DNA of 60,134 bases from Streptomyces sedi. GTDB taxonomy: Bacteria > Actinomycetota > Actinomycetes > Streptomycetales > Streptomycetaceae. Of this stretch, positions 5,835-15,456 are shown one piece after another (the stretch's first letter is position 1; the number at the start of each line of letters is the position of its first letter). The stretch spans positions 1 through 60,134 of the forward strand of contig NZ_VDGT01000030.1 of NCBI RefSeq assembly GCF_006335015.1. The letters run 5' to 3'. Both the position numbers and the translations under genes were made by a program. Under the pieces are notes generated by a model that worked only from the letters and a program-made list of their open reading frames with translations, had not been told where the DNA came from and searched no databases.

Positions 5835-8648
5835 TCAGGTGCGCGGTCCTCCGTCGCCACGCGGTCGCGCGGCGGGTGCGCCGGTGGCCCGGTGGGCGAT
5901 GGGGGCGGTCTCGACGAGGTCGCGCAGCTGTGTGCGGGTGGTGACGCCGAGCTTGGGGAACACCCGGTAGAGGTGGGAGCCGACCGTCCGGGGGGACAGG
6001 AACATCCTTTCGCCGATCTCGCGGTTCGTCAGGCCGCGGGCGGCGAGTCGGACGATGTGCTGCTGCTGCGGCGTGAGGCCGGTGAGCACGCCGGGCGCGG
6101 CGGGGCGCGGCTCGATGCCGGCGGCGCGCAGTTCGGTGTGCGCGCGGGCGGTCCACGGGAGGGCGCCGAGTCGTCGGAACGTGTGGAGCGCCTCGGTCAG
6201 TGGGAGGCGGGCTTCGGCGATGCGGCGCTGCCGGCGCAGCCATTCCCCGTAGTCCAGTCGCAGCTGTGCCCGTTCGAAGGGCCACTGTTCGCCCGTCTCG
6301 TCGGCCAGCGCGGCCTGGAAGTGCGCCTCGGCGTCGTCGGGTGCGGCGAGGAGTGCGCGTCCGCGATGCACGAGGTGGCGCACGCGTGCGGTCATGCCGG
6401 TGCCGAGGTGGCGTGCTGACCGTTCGAGGACGTGGGCCGCGGTCGCGTGGTGGCCCTGGCGTACGGCGGCGGCGGTGAGTTCGGCCAGGAGGGTGTGGGA
6501 GAGGTGGTAGTGGAGCGGGTCGCCGTGCGGGGTGAAGGCGGAGCGGAAGTGGGTGTAGGCGGTCTCGTGGTCTCCTTCGGCTACCGCCGCCAGGCCCAGG
6601 GCGCGGCGGGCGAGGACGGTGACGGAGCGGCTTTCCAGCGGGTTGACGAGGGTCAGCGCGTGTTCGGCGTGGGCGCGGGCGTCGGCGGGTTGTCCGAGGA
6701 GGGCCGCGGCGGTGGCGTCCAGGGTGCGTGCGCAGGCCTCGGCGTGGGCGAGGCCGTTCTGGGAGGCCGTGGCGGTGATGTCGGCGGCCACCAGGCGGGC
6801 TTCGTTCCAGCGGCCCTGTTCGAGGTAGGTCCAGCCGGCGGCGCAGCCGAGGCCGGCCGGCAGCGGGCCGTGGGCCTGCCAGCGTTCGTGTGCGGCGTCG
6901 AACGCGCGGGCGGCGAGGGGGGTTTCGTCGAGGAGCCAGGCGACGACGGCGAGTGCGGTCAGGGAGGTGGCGTCGTCCTCGGCTCGGGCGATGAGGTGGG
7001 GCAGCGCCGGGGCGAGTGGCGCCGCGTGGGCGGGGTCGGAGACGGCCCGTGTCCAGGCGTGTCGCGCGTCGGCCGCGGAGGGGTGCGGCGGGGTGGGGAG
7101 CAGGGCCTCGATGCGCTGCCGTTGGCTTTCCTCGCCTGAGTAGTAGCGGACGACCGCGGCGGCGGCGAGGGCGTCCAGCAGGTGGGGGGAGCCGGTGCGC
7201 GCGGCGTCGTCGGCGACGCGGGCCAGCGCGGTGAAGGCGGCCGTGTGGTGGGGGCCCGCCGTCATGAGTCGTCCTGCCGCCAGGGTCGCTCGGCTGAGGA
7301 GCGCCGGATCGTCGGTGCGTGTCCTGACCTCGTCGACGAGGTGCTCGACCCAGGCGAGTTGGCCGGTGAGGGCGGCAAGGTGCGCGGCGTCCGCCAGGAG
7401 TCGCGCCTGGTCGGCGCGGTGGGGGCTGAGTTCCGCGGCGCGCTGCAGGGCGGTGGCGGCGGCCTCGTGGCCGCCTCGGCGGCGGGCTCGGTCGGCTGTT
7501 CGCTCCAGGGCCGCCGCGACGTGTGTGTCGGGTCGGGTGGTGGCGGCGGCGAGGTGCCAGGCGTGGCGGTCGGGTTGGTCGTGCAGGAGGTCGGCGAGCG
7601 CGCGGTGGGCGCGGGCGCGTTCGGCGGGGGGTGCGGCGTGGTAGACGGCGGAGCGGGCGAGGGGGTGGCGGTAGGTGGTGGTGGCGCCGTGGTGCCGGAT
7701 GAGGCCGGCGTGTTCGGCGGGTGTCCACCGGGGGTCGGCGGGCTCGGGGAGGCCGCGGGTGGCCGCGGGGGTGTCGGGGGTGTCGGCGGCGGCGAGCATC
7801 AGCAGGGCGTGGCGGGTGGGGGGTGGGAGGTGCCGTGCGTCCCGGGCGTAGAGCGCTTCGAGTCGTTCGGTGGGGGGCAGCGGTCCGTGCGGGGTGTGCC
7901 GCGGTGGTTGTCGGGTGGTGGCGGCGCGGGTGAGTTCGATGAGGGCCAGGGGGTTGCCGGCCGCTTCGCGCAGGACGCGGGCGCGGGTGCGGCCGGTGGG
8001 CGGTCGGGGTTGCGCGTCGAGCAGTTGGAGGGCGGCGGTGTCGCTGAGGGGGCCGAGGTGCAGGCGCTGGCGGGCGGTGTCGAACGCGGGGAGTTCTGCG
8101 GCGGTGCGGCTGCCGAGCAGGAGGGTCACGGGTTCGCCGTCGACGCGCCGGGTGGTGAAGGAGAGGGCGTGCAGTGACGCGGGGTCGACCCGGGGGGCGT
8201 CGTCGACGACCAGGAGGAGGGGTGCCGGTCGGGCGAGGTCCGACAGCAGGGTCAGCAGTGCGAGGGAGACGTGCGCGGGGTCGGGGGGTGCGGGGGGTTC
8301 GGTGAGGCCGAGGGCGGCGTGGAGGGCGGCGCGTTGGCGTGCCGGCAGGCCGTCGGTGCGGGCCAGTACGGGGCGGAGCAGCTGGTGCAGGCCGGCGTAG
8401 GCGAGAGGGGTCTCGGCTTCGCTGCCGGTGGCGCGCAGGACGTGGTGGCCGGCGTGGCGGGCGCGGCTGGTGGCGAGGTCGAGCAGGGCGCTCTTGCCGG
8501 TGCCGGGGGCGCCCTCGACGACCAGTACGGGGTCGTGGGGTGGGTGGGCGGTGAGGTGTCGCGCGAGGTGGGCGGTCTCGGTCTCCCGTCCCACGAGGGT
8601 CGGGCCGGGGTCCGCGGTCGGGGTGCGGGCGGTCGCCGTCTTGTCCAT
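5835..8648 (-). CDS. Large ATP-binding LuxR-family (LAL) regulator
   Basis: 937 residues, the normal LAL size. The Walker A GAPGTGKS is at residues 46-53, followed by a Walker B-like LLLVVDDAP. A long, Leu/Ala-rich helical middle (TPR-like) follows. The end is a LuxR helix-turn-helix: LTPQQQHIVRLAARGLTNRE, then MFLSPRTVGSHLYRVFPKLGV. Such proteins are ATP-dependent activators, often of metabolic or antibiotic genes. It is divergent from the MBL hydrolase/carboxylesterase pair with 269 bp between start codons, so that pair is the most likely target. No TTA codon was seen. Confidence 0.93.
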   Translation of the reverse strand: MDKTATARTPTADPGPTLVGRETETAHLARHLTAHPPHDPVLVVEGAPGTGKSALLDLATSRARHAGHHVLRATGSEAETPLAYAGLHQLLRPVLARTDGLPARQRAALHAALGLTEPPAPPDPAHVSLALLTLLSDLARPAPLLLVVDDAPRVDPASLHALSFTTRRVDGEPVTLLLGSRTAAELPAFDTARQRLHLGPLSDTAALQLLDAQPRPPTGRTRARVLREAAGNPLALIELTRAATTRQPPRHTPHGPLPPTERLEALYARDARHLPPPTRHALLMLAAADTPDTPAATRGLPEPADPRWTPAEHAGLIRHHGATTTYRHPLARSAVYHAAPPAERARAHRALADLLHDQPDRHAWHLAAATTRPDTHVAAALERTADRARRRGGHEAAATALQRAAELSPHRADQARLLADAAHLAALTGQLAWVEHLVDEVRTRTDDPALLSRATLAAGRLMTAGPHHTAAFTALARVADDAARTGSPHLLDALAAAAVVRYYSGEESQRQRIEALLPTPPHPSAADARHAWTRAVSDPAHAAPLAPALPHLIARAEDDATSLTALAVVAWLLDETPLAARAFDAAHERWQAHGPLPAGLGCAAGWTYLEQGRWNEARLVAADITATASQNGLAHAEACARTLDATAAALLGQPADARAHAEHALTLVNPLESRSVTVLARRALGLAAVAEGDHETAYTHFRSAFTPHGDPLHYHLSHTLLAELTAAAVRQGHHATAAHVLERSARHLGTGMTARVRHLVHRGRALLAAPDDAEAHFQAALADETGEQWPFERAQLRLDYGEWLRRQRRIAEARLPLTEALHTFRRLGALPWTARAHTELRAAGIEPRPAAPGVLTGLTPQQQHIVRLAARGLTNREIGERMFLSPRTVGSHLYRVFPKLGVTTRTQLRDLVETAPIAHRATGAPAARPRGDGGPRT

Positions 8649-8917
8649 GGAGGGCTCCGGGGTGGGGGTTCGCGGGGTGTCGGGGGTTCGGCAACGCGTG
8701 TGCGGGGGCGCGGTGTTCCCGCCGCCGGGTGCGGTGGCGCGGGTGCGGTCGGGTGACGGATACCGCCGTCCGGGGCGTGCGGCGCAGGATGGCGGAGCGG
8801 TTCGGGGTGGCGGTCGAGTGCCCGCCCCCGGGGCCGTCGCGCGCGCCGTCCGAGCGCCGTCGGTGTGTTGCGGCGGCCCGGCGCGCGGCGCCTGTCTGCG
8901 GGAGGAGTGGGAGAGGG

Positions 8918-9862
8918 ATGTCGGACACCATCACGTTGGGCGAGGTGACCGTGACCCGGGTCTGGGAGTACTTCGGTCCGGTCGGTCTCGCGCCGCGGGA
9001 GTTCGTTCCGGACAGTTCGGCGGAGGCGTGGGAGGCGCACCGTTCGTGGCTGGTGCCGGACTTCCTGGACGCCGGGGGGCGGGCGGTCAACTCGGCGGTG
9101 CAGACCTGGGTGTTGCGCAGCGAGGGCAAGACCGTTCTGGTCGACACCGGTGTCGGGAACCACAAGGACCGGCCGTACGCGCCGGTGTGGAGCCGTCTGG
9201 AGACGGACTTCCTGGGTGCTCTCGCCCGCGCCGGGGTCCGTCCCGAGGATGTCGACATCGTGGTCAACACGCATCTGCACGTGGACCACGTCGGTTGGAA
9301 CACCCGTCTCGCGGGCCGGACGTGGGTGCCGACGTTCCCCCGGGCGACGTATCTCATGGCGAGGGCGGACTTCGACTACTGGAATCCGGCCAACGAGGTG
9401 GCGACCCGGCTCGGCCGGGGCAACCAGAACGTCTTCGAGGACAGCGTCGCCCCGGTGCACGAGGCGGGGCTGACCCATCTGTGGGAGGGCAGCCACCGCA
9501 TCGACGGCAATCTGCGGCTGGAGCTCGCCCCCGGGCACACCCCGGGGTCCTCGGTGGTGCGGTTGGCCTCCGGCTCCGACCGGGCCCTGTTCGTCGGGGA
9601 TCTGCTGCACAGCCCGATCCAGGTCGTCGAGCCGGACGCCAACAGCTGCTTCTGCGAGGACCCGGCCATGGCGCGCGCGACCCGCCGCGAGCTGCTGGGC
9701 GCGGCGGCCGACAGCGGCGCCCTGGTCTTCCCGGCGCATCTCGGTGGCCACGGTGCCCTGGAGGTGGGGCGGGCGCGGAATGGGTTCGCCGTCCGGGGGT
9801 GGGCGCCGTTCGCCCCGTACGGCGAGCGGGCGCGGGGGCAGAAGGAGTCGGCGGATGTCTGA
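8918..9862 (+). CDS. Metallo-beta-lactamase-fold hydrolase
   Basis: 314 residues. The zinc motif THLHVDH (His119, His121, Asp123, His124) is intact, followed by GHTPGSSVV with the next His, the bridging Asp in FVGDLLHSP and a last His in FPAHLGGH. The family includes lactonases and many unknown hydrolases. GGAGGAG lies about 10 bases before the ATG. It overlaps the carboxylesterase start by 8 bases, which implies translational coupling. A decayed paralogue lies at 1251-1352. Confidence 0.9.
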   Translation: MSDTITLGEVTVTRVWEYFGPVGLAPREFVPDSSAEAWEAHRSWLVPDFLDAGGRAVNSAVQTWVLRSEGKTVLVDTGVGNHKDRPYAPVWSRLETDFLGALARAGVRPEDVDIVVNTHLHVDHVGWNTRLAGRTWVPTFPRATYLMARADFDYWNPANEVATRLGRGNQNVFEDSVAPVHEAGLTHLWEGSHRIDGNLRLELAPGHTPGSSVVRLASGSDRALFVGDLLHSPIQVVEPDANSCFCEDPAMARATRRELLGAAADSGALVFPAHLGGHGALEVGRARNGFAVRGWAPFAPYGERARGQKESADV

Positions 9863-11345
9863 CCGTTCCCGTCCCGTGGTGGCCACCGCGCGGGGGGCGG
9901 TGCGCGGGCTGCGCAGGGGCGACGCCCGTGTCTTCCTGAACGTGCCGTACGCGGCGGCGCCCCGGGGTGCCGGCCGGTTCGCGCCGCCGAGGCCGCACGA
10001 GCCGTGGGCCGGGGTGCGGGACGCCACCGTGCCGGGGCCGACCGCGCCGCAGTCGGCGCGCCGGCTCGGCGGCCTGGACATGACCCCGTACTTCGGTGCG
10101 GGGTGGAGCCGGGGCGAGGACTATCTGACCGTCAGTGTGTACGCGCCGGCGGCCGGCGGCGCGGGGCTGCCGGTCATGGTGTTCGTCCACGGCGGGGGGT
10201 TCGTCGCCGGGTCGAATCGGTCCGCGCTGTACGACGGTGCGGCGTTCGCCCGTGACGGCGTGGTCCTGGTCACGGTCAACTACCGGTTGGGGATCGCCGG
10301 TTTCCTTGACGTGCCCGGGGCGCCCGCGAACCGCGGGCTGCTCGATGTCGTCGCCGCGTTGCGGTGGGTGCGGGAGAACGTGTCCGCGTTCGGCGGTGAC
10401 CCGGGCAATGTGACGCTGTTCGGGCAGTCGGCCGGCGCGACCCTGGTCGGCGGTGTTCTCGCCGCCCCGGCGGCGGTCGGTCTGTTCCGGCGGGCGATCG
10501 TGCAGAGCGGCAGCGGTCTGGGCGCGTTCACGCCCGAGCAGGGCGCGCGCGTCACGCGGGCCGCGGCCGGGGCGTTGGGGATCGAGCCCCGTGCGGCGGC
10601 CTTCGCCCAGGTCCCCGACGAGCGGCTGGTGGAGGCCGCCGGCGGGCTCGCGGGCATCGACCTGCGGACCGGTACCCACGGCGATCCGCTGATGGGGCTC
10701 AGCCCGTTCGGTCTGGTGCTCGACACCCAGCCCGCCGTGTCCGTCGCCGGCGGCCTGGCCGCCGGGGTCGACCTGCTGGTCGGTACCAACGCCGAGGAGG
10801 GCAACCTGTATCTGGTTCCGGTGGGTGCGTACGACGGCTCGACCGCCGCCGACGTCGAGGAGGCCGCCGCGCGTGCGCATCACGACCCGGGACGACTCGT
10901 CGCGGCGTACCGCGCGAGCCGCCCCGGGGCGTCCTTCGGGGAGCTGCGCTCCGCGCTCCTGACGGACGCCCTGTTCGGGGTGGGCAGCCGCGCGCTGGCC
11001 GACGCCCACGGCGCCCATCCGCACTCCGCCACCCACGCCTACGAGTTCGCCTGGCGCTCCCCCGCGCTGGGCGGGCGGCTGGGCGCCTGCCACGCCGTCG
11101 AGGTGCCGTTCGTCTTCGACGTGGCGGGCCGGCCGGAACTGCGTGGCCGCGACGCGCTGCTCGGCCCCGGCGAGGTTCCCGCCGGGCTCGCCGCCCGCGT
11201 CCACGCGGCGTGGGTGCGGTTCGCCAGGACGGGCGACCCGGGGTGGGCCGGGTACAGCGCGGACCGCAGGGCCACGATGCGGATCGACGCCGAGTGGACG
11301 CTGGTCGACGACCCGCGCGGCGGGGAACGGCGGGTCTGGGACTGA
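9855..11345 (+). CDS. Type B carboxylesterase
   Basis: 496 residues of alpha/beta-hydrolase fold. Oxyanion motif VFVHGGGFVAG (HGGG at 112-115), nucleophile FGQSAGA (Ser192), acid in GTNAEEGN, and catalytic His within GACHAVEVPFVF are all present. It has the usual GEDYLTVSVYAP and VTVNYRLG signatures. No signal peptide was seen, so it is probably cytoplasmic. It overlaps the upstream MBL hydrolase and very likely works with it on an ester or lactone substrate, under the divergent LAL regulator. Confidence 0.92.
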   Translation: MSDRSRPVVATARGAVRGLRRGDARVFLNVPYAAAPRGAGRFAPPRPHEPWAGVRDATVPGPTAPQSARRLGGLDMTPYFGAGWSRGEDYLTVSVYAPAAGGAGLPVMVFVHGGGFVAGSNRSALYDGAAFARDGVVLVTVNYRLGIAGFLDVPGAPANRGLLDVVAALRWVRENVSAFGGDPGNVTLFGQSAGATLVGGVLAAPAAVGLFRRAIVQSGSGLGAFTPEQGARVTRAAAGALGIEPRAAAFAQVPDERLVEAAGGLAGIDLRTGTHGDPLMGLSPFGLVLDTQPAVSVAGGLAAGVDLLVGTNAEEGNLYLVPVGAYDGSTAADVEEAAARAHHDPGRLVAAYRASRPGASFGELRSALLTDALFGVGSRALADAHGAHPHSATHAYEFAWRSPALGGRLGACHAVEVPFVFDVAGRPELRGRDALLGPGEVPAGLAARVHAAWVRFARTGDPGWAGYSADRRATMRIDAEWTLVDDPRGGERRVWD

Positions 11346-11454
11346 GCGTTCCGCGCCGCGCCGCCCCCCGGCGGATGCCAACGCGCTTTGGGCGGGCGGC
11401 CGTTGGCGGGGTGGGCGGGCGGCGCGGCGGATTCCTTTGGGCGATCATGGGGGC

Positions 11455-11724
11455 ATGACCACTGAGAAGAATTCCGCCACCCCGGCCGGCCCGCGCGAGC
11501 GGGAGGCGCTCGCCGGCTCGCTCGTCCCGGCCCTCAGCGATCTCGCCATCGTCACCATCAGCGTCCTGGGCGTCGCGGCCACCATCAGGAGCGTGGCGAC
11601 CGCCTACCTGACGCAGCGCGGCGAGACCCGGCGTGCGGAGATAGCCGCCCGCGCCCGGGTGGAGGTCGCGCGCATCCAGCGGGGCGCCCCGCCCGTCCCC
11701 CCGGCGGAGTCCGCCGACAGCTGA
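11455..11724 (+). CDS. Small single-span membrane protein, unknown function
   Basis: 89 residues with a polar N-terminus, one hydrophobic stretch around residues 28-46 (DLAIVTISVLGVAATIRSV), and an Arg/Glu/Ala-rich helical tail that could form a coiled coil (GETRRAEIAARARVEVAR). The codons show strong third-position GC bias, which supports coding. The ATG at 11455 is the first in-frame start after the carboxylesterase. I do not recognise the family. Confidence 0.55.
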   Translation: MTTEKNSATPAGPREREALAGSLVPALSDLAIVTISVLGVAATIRSVATAYLTQRGETRRAEIAARARVEVARIQRGAPPVPPAESADS

Positions 11725-11774
11725 CCTCGGGCCGCCCGCCACGGGGCGCGGACGCGCGGGCGCGGCGACTTGCC

Positions 11775-11792
11775 GCTGACACCGGTGTCAGC
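11775..11792. promoter_or_regulatory. 18-bp perfect palindrome, likely repressor operator
   Basis: GCTGACACCGGTGTCAGC is a perfect 18-bp palindrome 62 bp before the ATG of the reductase at 11855. The TGACACCGGTGTCA core is typical of TetR-type operators. No TetR gene is adjacent; the nearest is at 4061. Confidence 0.7.
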
Positions 11793-11854
11793 TTTTAGCG
11801 TGAGGGCGCGGCGCTCGTCGAGCGTCGCGCCACCTCACGGGAAGGCAGAACGTC

Positions 11855-12760
11855 ATGCGCGCAGTCCGCTATCACGAGTACGGCGGTGTGGAGACCCTCG
11901 TGGTCGAGGAGGTGCCGGAGCCTCGTCCCGGGCCCGGGGAGGTGCGGGTGCGGGTGCGGGCGGCCGGTGTCAACCCGGTGGACTGGAAGGTGCGTTCGGG
12001 CGCGGCGCGCGCCGTGATCCACGTCGATCTGCCGGCGATCCCCGGACGGGACGCCGTCGGCGTCGTCGACGCGCTCGGCGAGGGCGTGCGGGGGGTGGAC
12101 GTCGGCGACCGGGTCTTCGGGCTGGGCGGGGTCACCGGCGCGACGGCGGAGCTGGCGGTGCTCTCGGCGTGGGCGCACGCCCCCCGTGCGTGGAGCGACG
12201 AGGAGGCGGCGGGCGCCGGTCTGGCGTCCGTGACGGCGATGGGCGGGCTGCGGCCGTTCGGTTCGCTGCGCGGGCGCACGCTGCTCGTCGAGGGGGCCGC
12301 CGGGGGTGTGGGCAGCGCGGCGGTCGAGATCGCGGTGGCCCGGGGGGCGCGGGTGATCGGGACGGCCAGCGAGCGCAACCACGCGTTCCTCACCTCGCTC
12401 GGGGCCGTGCCCACCCGCTACGGTCCCGGTCTCGGTGAGCGGGTCGCCGCCCTGGCCCCGGACGGTGTCGATGTCGCGCTGGACACCGCGGCCTCGGGGT
12501 CCCTGGCGGACCTGGTCGCGCTGGTGGGCGGCGCGGACCGGGTGACGACGGTCGCCGACCACGCCCACGCGCCCGCGCTGGGGGTGGTGGTGGCCAACGC
12601 GGAGAACGATCCCGGCTTCCTCGCCGAAGCGGCCCGGCTGGGCGAGGAGGGCCGCTACACGCCACGGGTGGAGCGCTGCTACCCGTTCGAGCAGCTCGCG
12701 GAGGCGCACGCGTACGTCGAACGCGGACACACCAGGGGGAAGGTCGTGGTCCGGCTCTGA
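11855..12760 (+). CDS. NADP-dependent medium-chain oxidoreductase (zinc-free)
   Basis: 301 residues. MRAVRYHEYGGVETLVVEEV, VNPVDWKVRSG, PGRDAVGVVDALG and RTLLVEGAAGGVGSAAVEIA identify the quinone-oxidoreductase/enoyl-reductase branch with an NADP-binding AAGGVGS loop. No zinc-binding cysteines are present. It is a relative of the enzyme at 2932 but clearly diverged. The palindrome at 11775-11792 suggests inducible control by an unlinked regulator. It is convergent with the dehydrogenase at 12825. Confidence 0.87.
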   Translation: MRAVRYHEYGGVETLVVEEVPEPRPGPGEVRVRVRAAGVNPVDWKVRSGAARAVIHVDLPAIPGRDAVGVVDALGEGVRGVDVGDRVFGLGGVTGATAELAVLSAWAHAPRAWSDEEAAGAGLASVTAMGGLRPFGSLRGRTLLVEGAAGGVGSAAVEIAVARGARVIGTASERNHAFLTSLGAVPTRYGPGLGERVAALAPDGVDVALDTAASGSLADLVALVGGADRVTTVADHAHAPALGVVVANAENDPGFLAEAARLGEEGRYTPRVERCYPFEQLAEAHAYVERGHTRGKVVVRL

Positions 12761-12824
12761 TCCGGTCGCGCCTGAGGGCTCCCGAGGCTTCGGCTCCGGG
12801 GGCCGCCTGTCCGCGGGGCCCGGC

Positions 12825-13874
12825 TCAGGGGTGCAGGACGATCTTTCCGACGTGGCCGCGGCCGGCGAGTTCCCGCTGCGCCTCGGCGGCCCGCGCGAGG
12901 GGGAAGGTGGCGGCGACCACCGGCTGGATCGCGGCCTGGCGGGCCAGGTCCATCAGGAGGGCGAAGTGGGTGGGGGTGTGCATGGTGGAGCCGACGAGCC
13001 GCAGGTTGTGGAGGTAGAGGCGGCGGATGTCGAGGTGGGTCCGGTAGCCGCCGAGGGCGCCGGCGACGACCCAGCGACCGCCCTCGCGCAGGTGCGGCAG
13101 CTGGTCGTTGAGGAGGTCCCCCGCGACGACGTCGAGTGCGACGTCGATGCCTCGCGGGGCGGCGACGCGGAGTGGGGGGCCGAGGTCGAGGGCGCGGTCG
13201 AGGACGGTGTGGGCGCCGGCCGCGCGGACGGCGTCGGCCTTGGGGGCGCTGCTGACGGCGACGACGTGGGCGCCGCGGGCGCGGGCGAGTTGGACGAGGG
13301 CGAGGCCGACGCCTCCTGAGGCTCCGGTGACGAGGGCGGTCTCGCCTTCGCGCAGCCCGCCGCGTTCGATCATGCCGAGTGCGGTGCCGTAGGCGGTGGG
13401 GAGGGTGGCGAGTTGGTCGTCGGTGAGGGGTGAGGCGGTGGCGTCGTGGGCGCGGTGGGCGGGGGTGGTGACGAACTGGGCGTAGCCGCCGTCGCGTTCG
13501 CTGCCCATGAGGCCGACGGGGTGGGCGTGGGGGCCCTCGCCGTCGTAGAGGGCGGGGTCGACGACGACGCGTCGGCCGAGGAGGGCGGGGTCGACGTCGG
13601 GGGCGAGGGCGGCGACGCGGCCGGCGACGTCGGCGCCCTGGATGCGGGGGAAGTCGATCGGGCCGCGCCAGCCGGAGGGGGCGTGGGGGTCGTCGGGGCG
13701 GCCGTAGGCGCCTTCGCGGGTCCACAGGTCGGTGTTGTTGAGGGCGACGGCGGTGACCTCGACGAGGACCTCCCCGGGGCCGGGGGTGGGTACGGGGACG
13801 TCGACGTGTGCGAGGACCTCGGGTCCTCCGTGGCGGGTGAGGTGTACGGCGCGCATGGTGGTGGGCGGGGTCAT
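12825..13874 (-). CDS. MDR-family zinc-binding-like dehydrogenase
   Basis: 349 residues. MRAVHLTRHGGPEVLAHVDV, NNTDLWTREGAYG, FPRIQGADVAGRVAAL and ETALVTGASGGVGLALVQLA place it in the medium-chain reductase superfamily; the GASGGVG loop is the nucleotide-binding site. Although annotated families of this type are often called zinc-binding, the catalytic cysteine is replaced in this protein. It is divergent from the methyltransferase at 13989. The intergenic stretch holds ACCGATCGGT (13925-13934), a 10-bp palindrome that may be an operator. Confidence 0.85.
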   Translation of the reverse strand: MTPPTTMRAVHLTRHGGPEVLAHVDVPVPTPGPGEVLVEVTAVALNNTDLWTREGAYGRPDDPHAPSGWRGPIDFPRIQGADVAGRVAALAPDVDPALLGRRVVVDPALYDGEGPHAHPVGLMGSERDGGYAQFVTTPAHRAHDATASPLTDDQLATLPTAYGTALGMIERGGLREGETALVTGASGGVGLALVQLARARGAHVVAVSSAPKADAVRAAGAHTVLDRALDLGPPLRVAAPRGIDVALDVVAGDLLNDQLPHLREGGRWVVAGALGGYRTHLDIRRLYLHNLRLVGSTMHTPTHFALLMDLARQAAIQPVVAATFPLARAAEAQRELAGRGHVGKIVLHP

Positions 13875-13988
13875 CGTGCGGGCCTCCTCGGGTTATACCG
13901 GTCTGTGAACCCCCGCCACGGTACACCGATCGGTAAAGGTCTGCCGGGTGGCTCCCCGCACCGCAGGAAGCCGCTCTAGGATGGCCCG

Positions 13989-14675
13989 ATGCGTGAGGAC
14001 CAGAATGAGGAACGTTCCGTCGACCGGCCGGCCGATCTGGACGTGGTGCGGGAGTCGTACGACCGGGTGGCCGACAACTATGTCCGGCTGGTGGAGACGA
14101 CGGGGATGGGGGACGTCCGCCGCGATCCGTGGCTGAGGGCGGCGATCGACGCGTTCGCCGCCTCGGTGGACGGGGTGGGGCCCGTGCTGGACGTGGGGTG
14201 CGGGCCGGGGACGGTGACGGGGTATCTGGCGGAGCGCGGGGTGGACATCTCGGGTGTCGACCTGTCGCCCCGGATGGTGGAGCACGCGCGGCGGCTGTAC
14301 CCGGGGTGCCGTTTCGAGGTGGCGTCGGCGACCGAGTTGGAGCTCGGCGAGGCGTCGTTGGGCGGCGTGCTCGGCTGGTGGTCGTTGTTCAACCTGCCGC
14401 GGGAGGTGCTGCCTCGGGTGCTGGGGCGGTTCGCGCGGGCGTTGCGGCCCGGCGGGTGCCTGATCACGGGCACCCACGTCGGGGAGGGCGACCTGCGGCG
14501 CACCGAGGCCTACGGCGGGGTGCCCGTGGAGTGGACGACGCACAGGTGGCGGCCGGAGCGGCTGGTGGCCATGGTCGAGGAGGCCGGGCTGCGCACGGTG
14601 GCCGAGCTGCGGCTGCCGGCGAGCGAGCGGAACGGCGGCCCCGGGGTGGTCGTCATGGCCGAGCGGCCTCGTTGA
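13989..14675 (+). CDS. Class I SAM-dependent methyltransferase
   Basis: 228 residues. Motif I is GPVLDVGCGPGTVTGYLA, followed by the acidic SAM-ribose residue region ISGVDLSPRMVEHAR and a YDRVADNYVRL start typical of small-molecule methyltransferases. The acceptor cannot be inferred. Its last 23 bases overlap the end of the convergent alpha/beta hydrolase gene. Confidence 0.87.
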   Translation: MREDQNEERSVDRPADLDVVRESYDRVADNYVRLVETTGMGDVRRDPWLRAAIDAFAASVDGVGPVLDVGCGPGTVTGYLAERGVDISGVDLSPRMVEHARRLYPGCRFEVASATELELGEASLGGVLGWWSLFNLPREVLPRVLGRFARALRPGGCLITGTHVGEGDLRRTEAYGGVPVEWTTHRWRPERLVAMVEEAGLRTVAELRLPASERNGGPGVVVMAERPR

Positions 14676-15456
14676 GGAAGTCCAGGACGAGGGGGCTGGC
14701 CACCGCGCGGAACTCCTCGAAGTAGGCGTGGCGGGCGCCGGGGATCAGGTGGAGGCGGGCCCCGGGGATGCGGGAGGCGAGGAGGGGGGCGTTGGCGGTG
14801 GGGTTGAGCAGGTCGTCGGCGCCGTGCACGACGAGGGTCGGGGCCTTGATCTCGGGGAGGAGGTCCCAGGCGTCGTGCCGGTTGCTGGCGGCGAGGTGCT
14901 GGCGGCGGGCGTGGGCCGGCATCGCCGGGTCGCCGAGGGTGTGGTGGGGGCCGGGGTGGGTGGCGAGCCAGTCGGGTGTGTACATGAGGTGGCGGAGGGC
15001 GTCGCGGGCGGTGCGGGCGTCGGGGTGGGCGAGGGCCCGGCCGGTGGCCTTGTCGCGGGCGACGCCGTGCCGGCCGCCGGGCGAGGTGCAGCCGAGGACG
15101 AGGGCACCGACGCGGTCGGGGTGGCGGGCGGCGAGTTGCTGGGCGACGCGTCCGCCGAGTGAGGTGCCGTAGACGTCGGCGCGGTCGATGCCAAGGGCGT
15201 CGAGGACGGCGACGACGTCGGAGGCGAGGAGTTCGGTGGTGTAGGGGTGGTCGGGTTTGTCGCTGTCGCCGGTGCCGCGGTAGTCGAGGGTGAGGGTGGC
15301 GCGGGTGGCGTGGAAGTCGGCGCGGACGGGGTCCCACCAGTGGTGGTTGTTCTGCTGGCCGGACAGCAGGACCAGCGGCGGGCCCTCGCCCTGGAGCTGG
15401 TGGGCGATGCGGGTGCCGTCGGCCGCGGTGGCGTGGGTGCGCGGGTGGGGTGTCAA
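14653..15456 (-). CDS. Alpha/beta-fold hydrolase
   Basis: 267 residues. Oxyanion region VLLSGQQNN, strand LDYRGTGDSDKP, nucleophile elbow VYGTSLGGRVAQQLA (Ser in GTSLGG), acid LVVHGADDLLNP and a late His in GARHAYFEEF make a complete catalytic triad. I chose the TTG start at 15456 because it overlaps the stop of the upstream SRPBCC gene (TTGA) and the fold begins right after it. It is cotranscribed with the SRPBCC gene under the ArsR operator. Confidence 0.85.
   Translation of the reverse strand: MTPHPRTHATAADGTRIAHQLQGEGPPLVLLSGQQNNHHWWDPVRADFHATRATLTLDYRGTGDSDKPDHPYTTELLASDVVAVLDALGIDRADVYGTSLGGRVAQQLAARHPDRVGALVLGCTSPGGRHGVARDKATGRALAHPDARTARDALRHLMYTPDWLATHPGPHHTLGDPAMPAHARRQHLAASNRHDAWDLLPEIKAPTLVVHGADDLLNPTANAPLLASRIPGARLHLIPGARHAYFEEFRAVASPLVLDFLNEAARP

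Noticed and set aside
5686..9357. A 1223-residue minus-strand reading frame
   Set aside because: It overlaps the LAL gene and the MBL gene in the wrong frame and is made of Arg/Pro-rich low-complexity sequence, a typical shadow in GC-rich DNA.
13925..13934. ACCGATCGGT palindrome as a definite operator
   Set aside because: Only 10 bp and GC-balanced, so it is expected by chance at some frequency; kept as a note in the dehydrogenase entry only.
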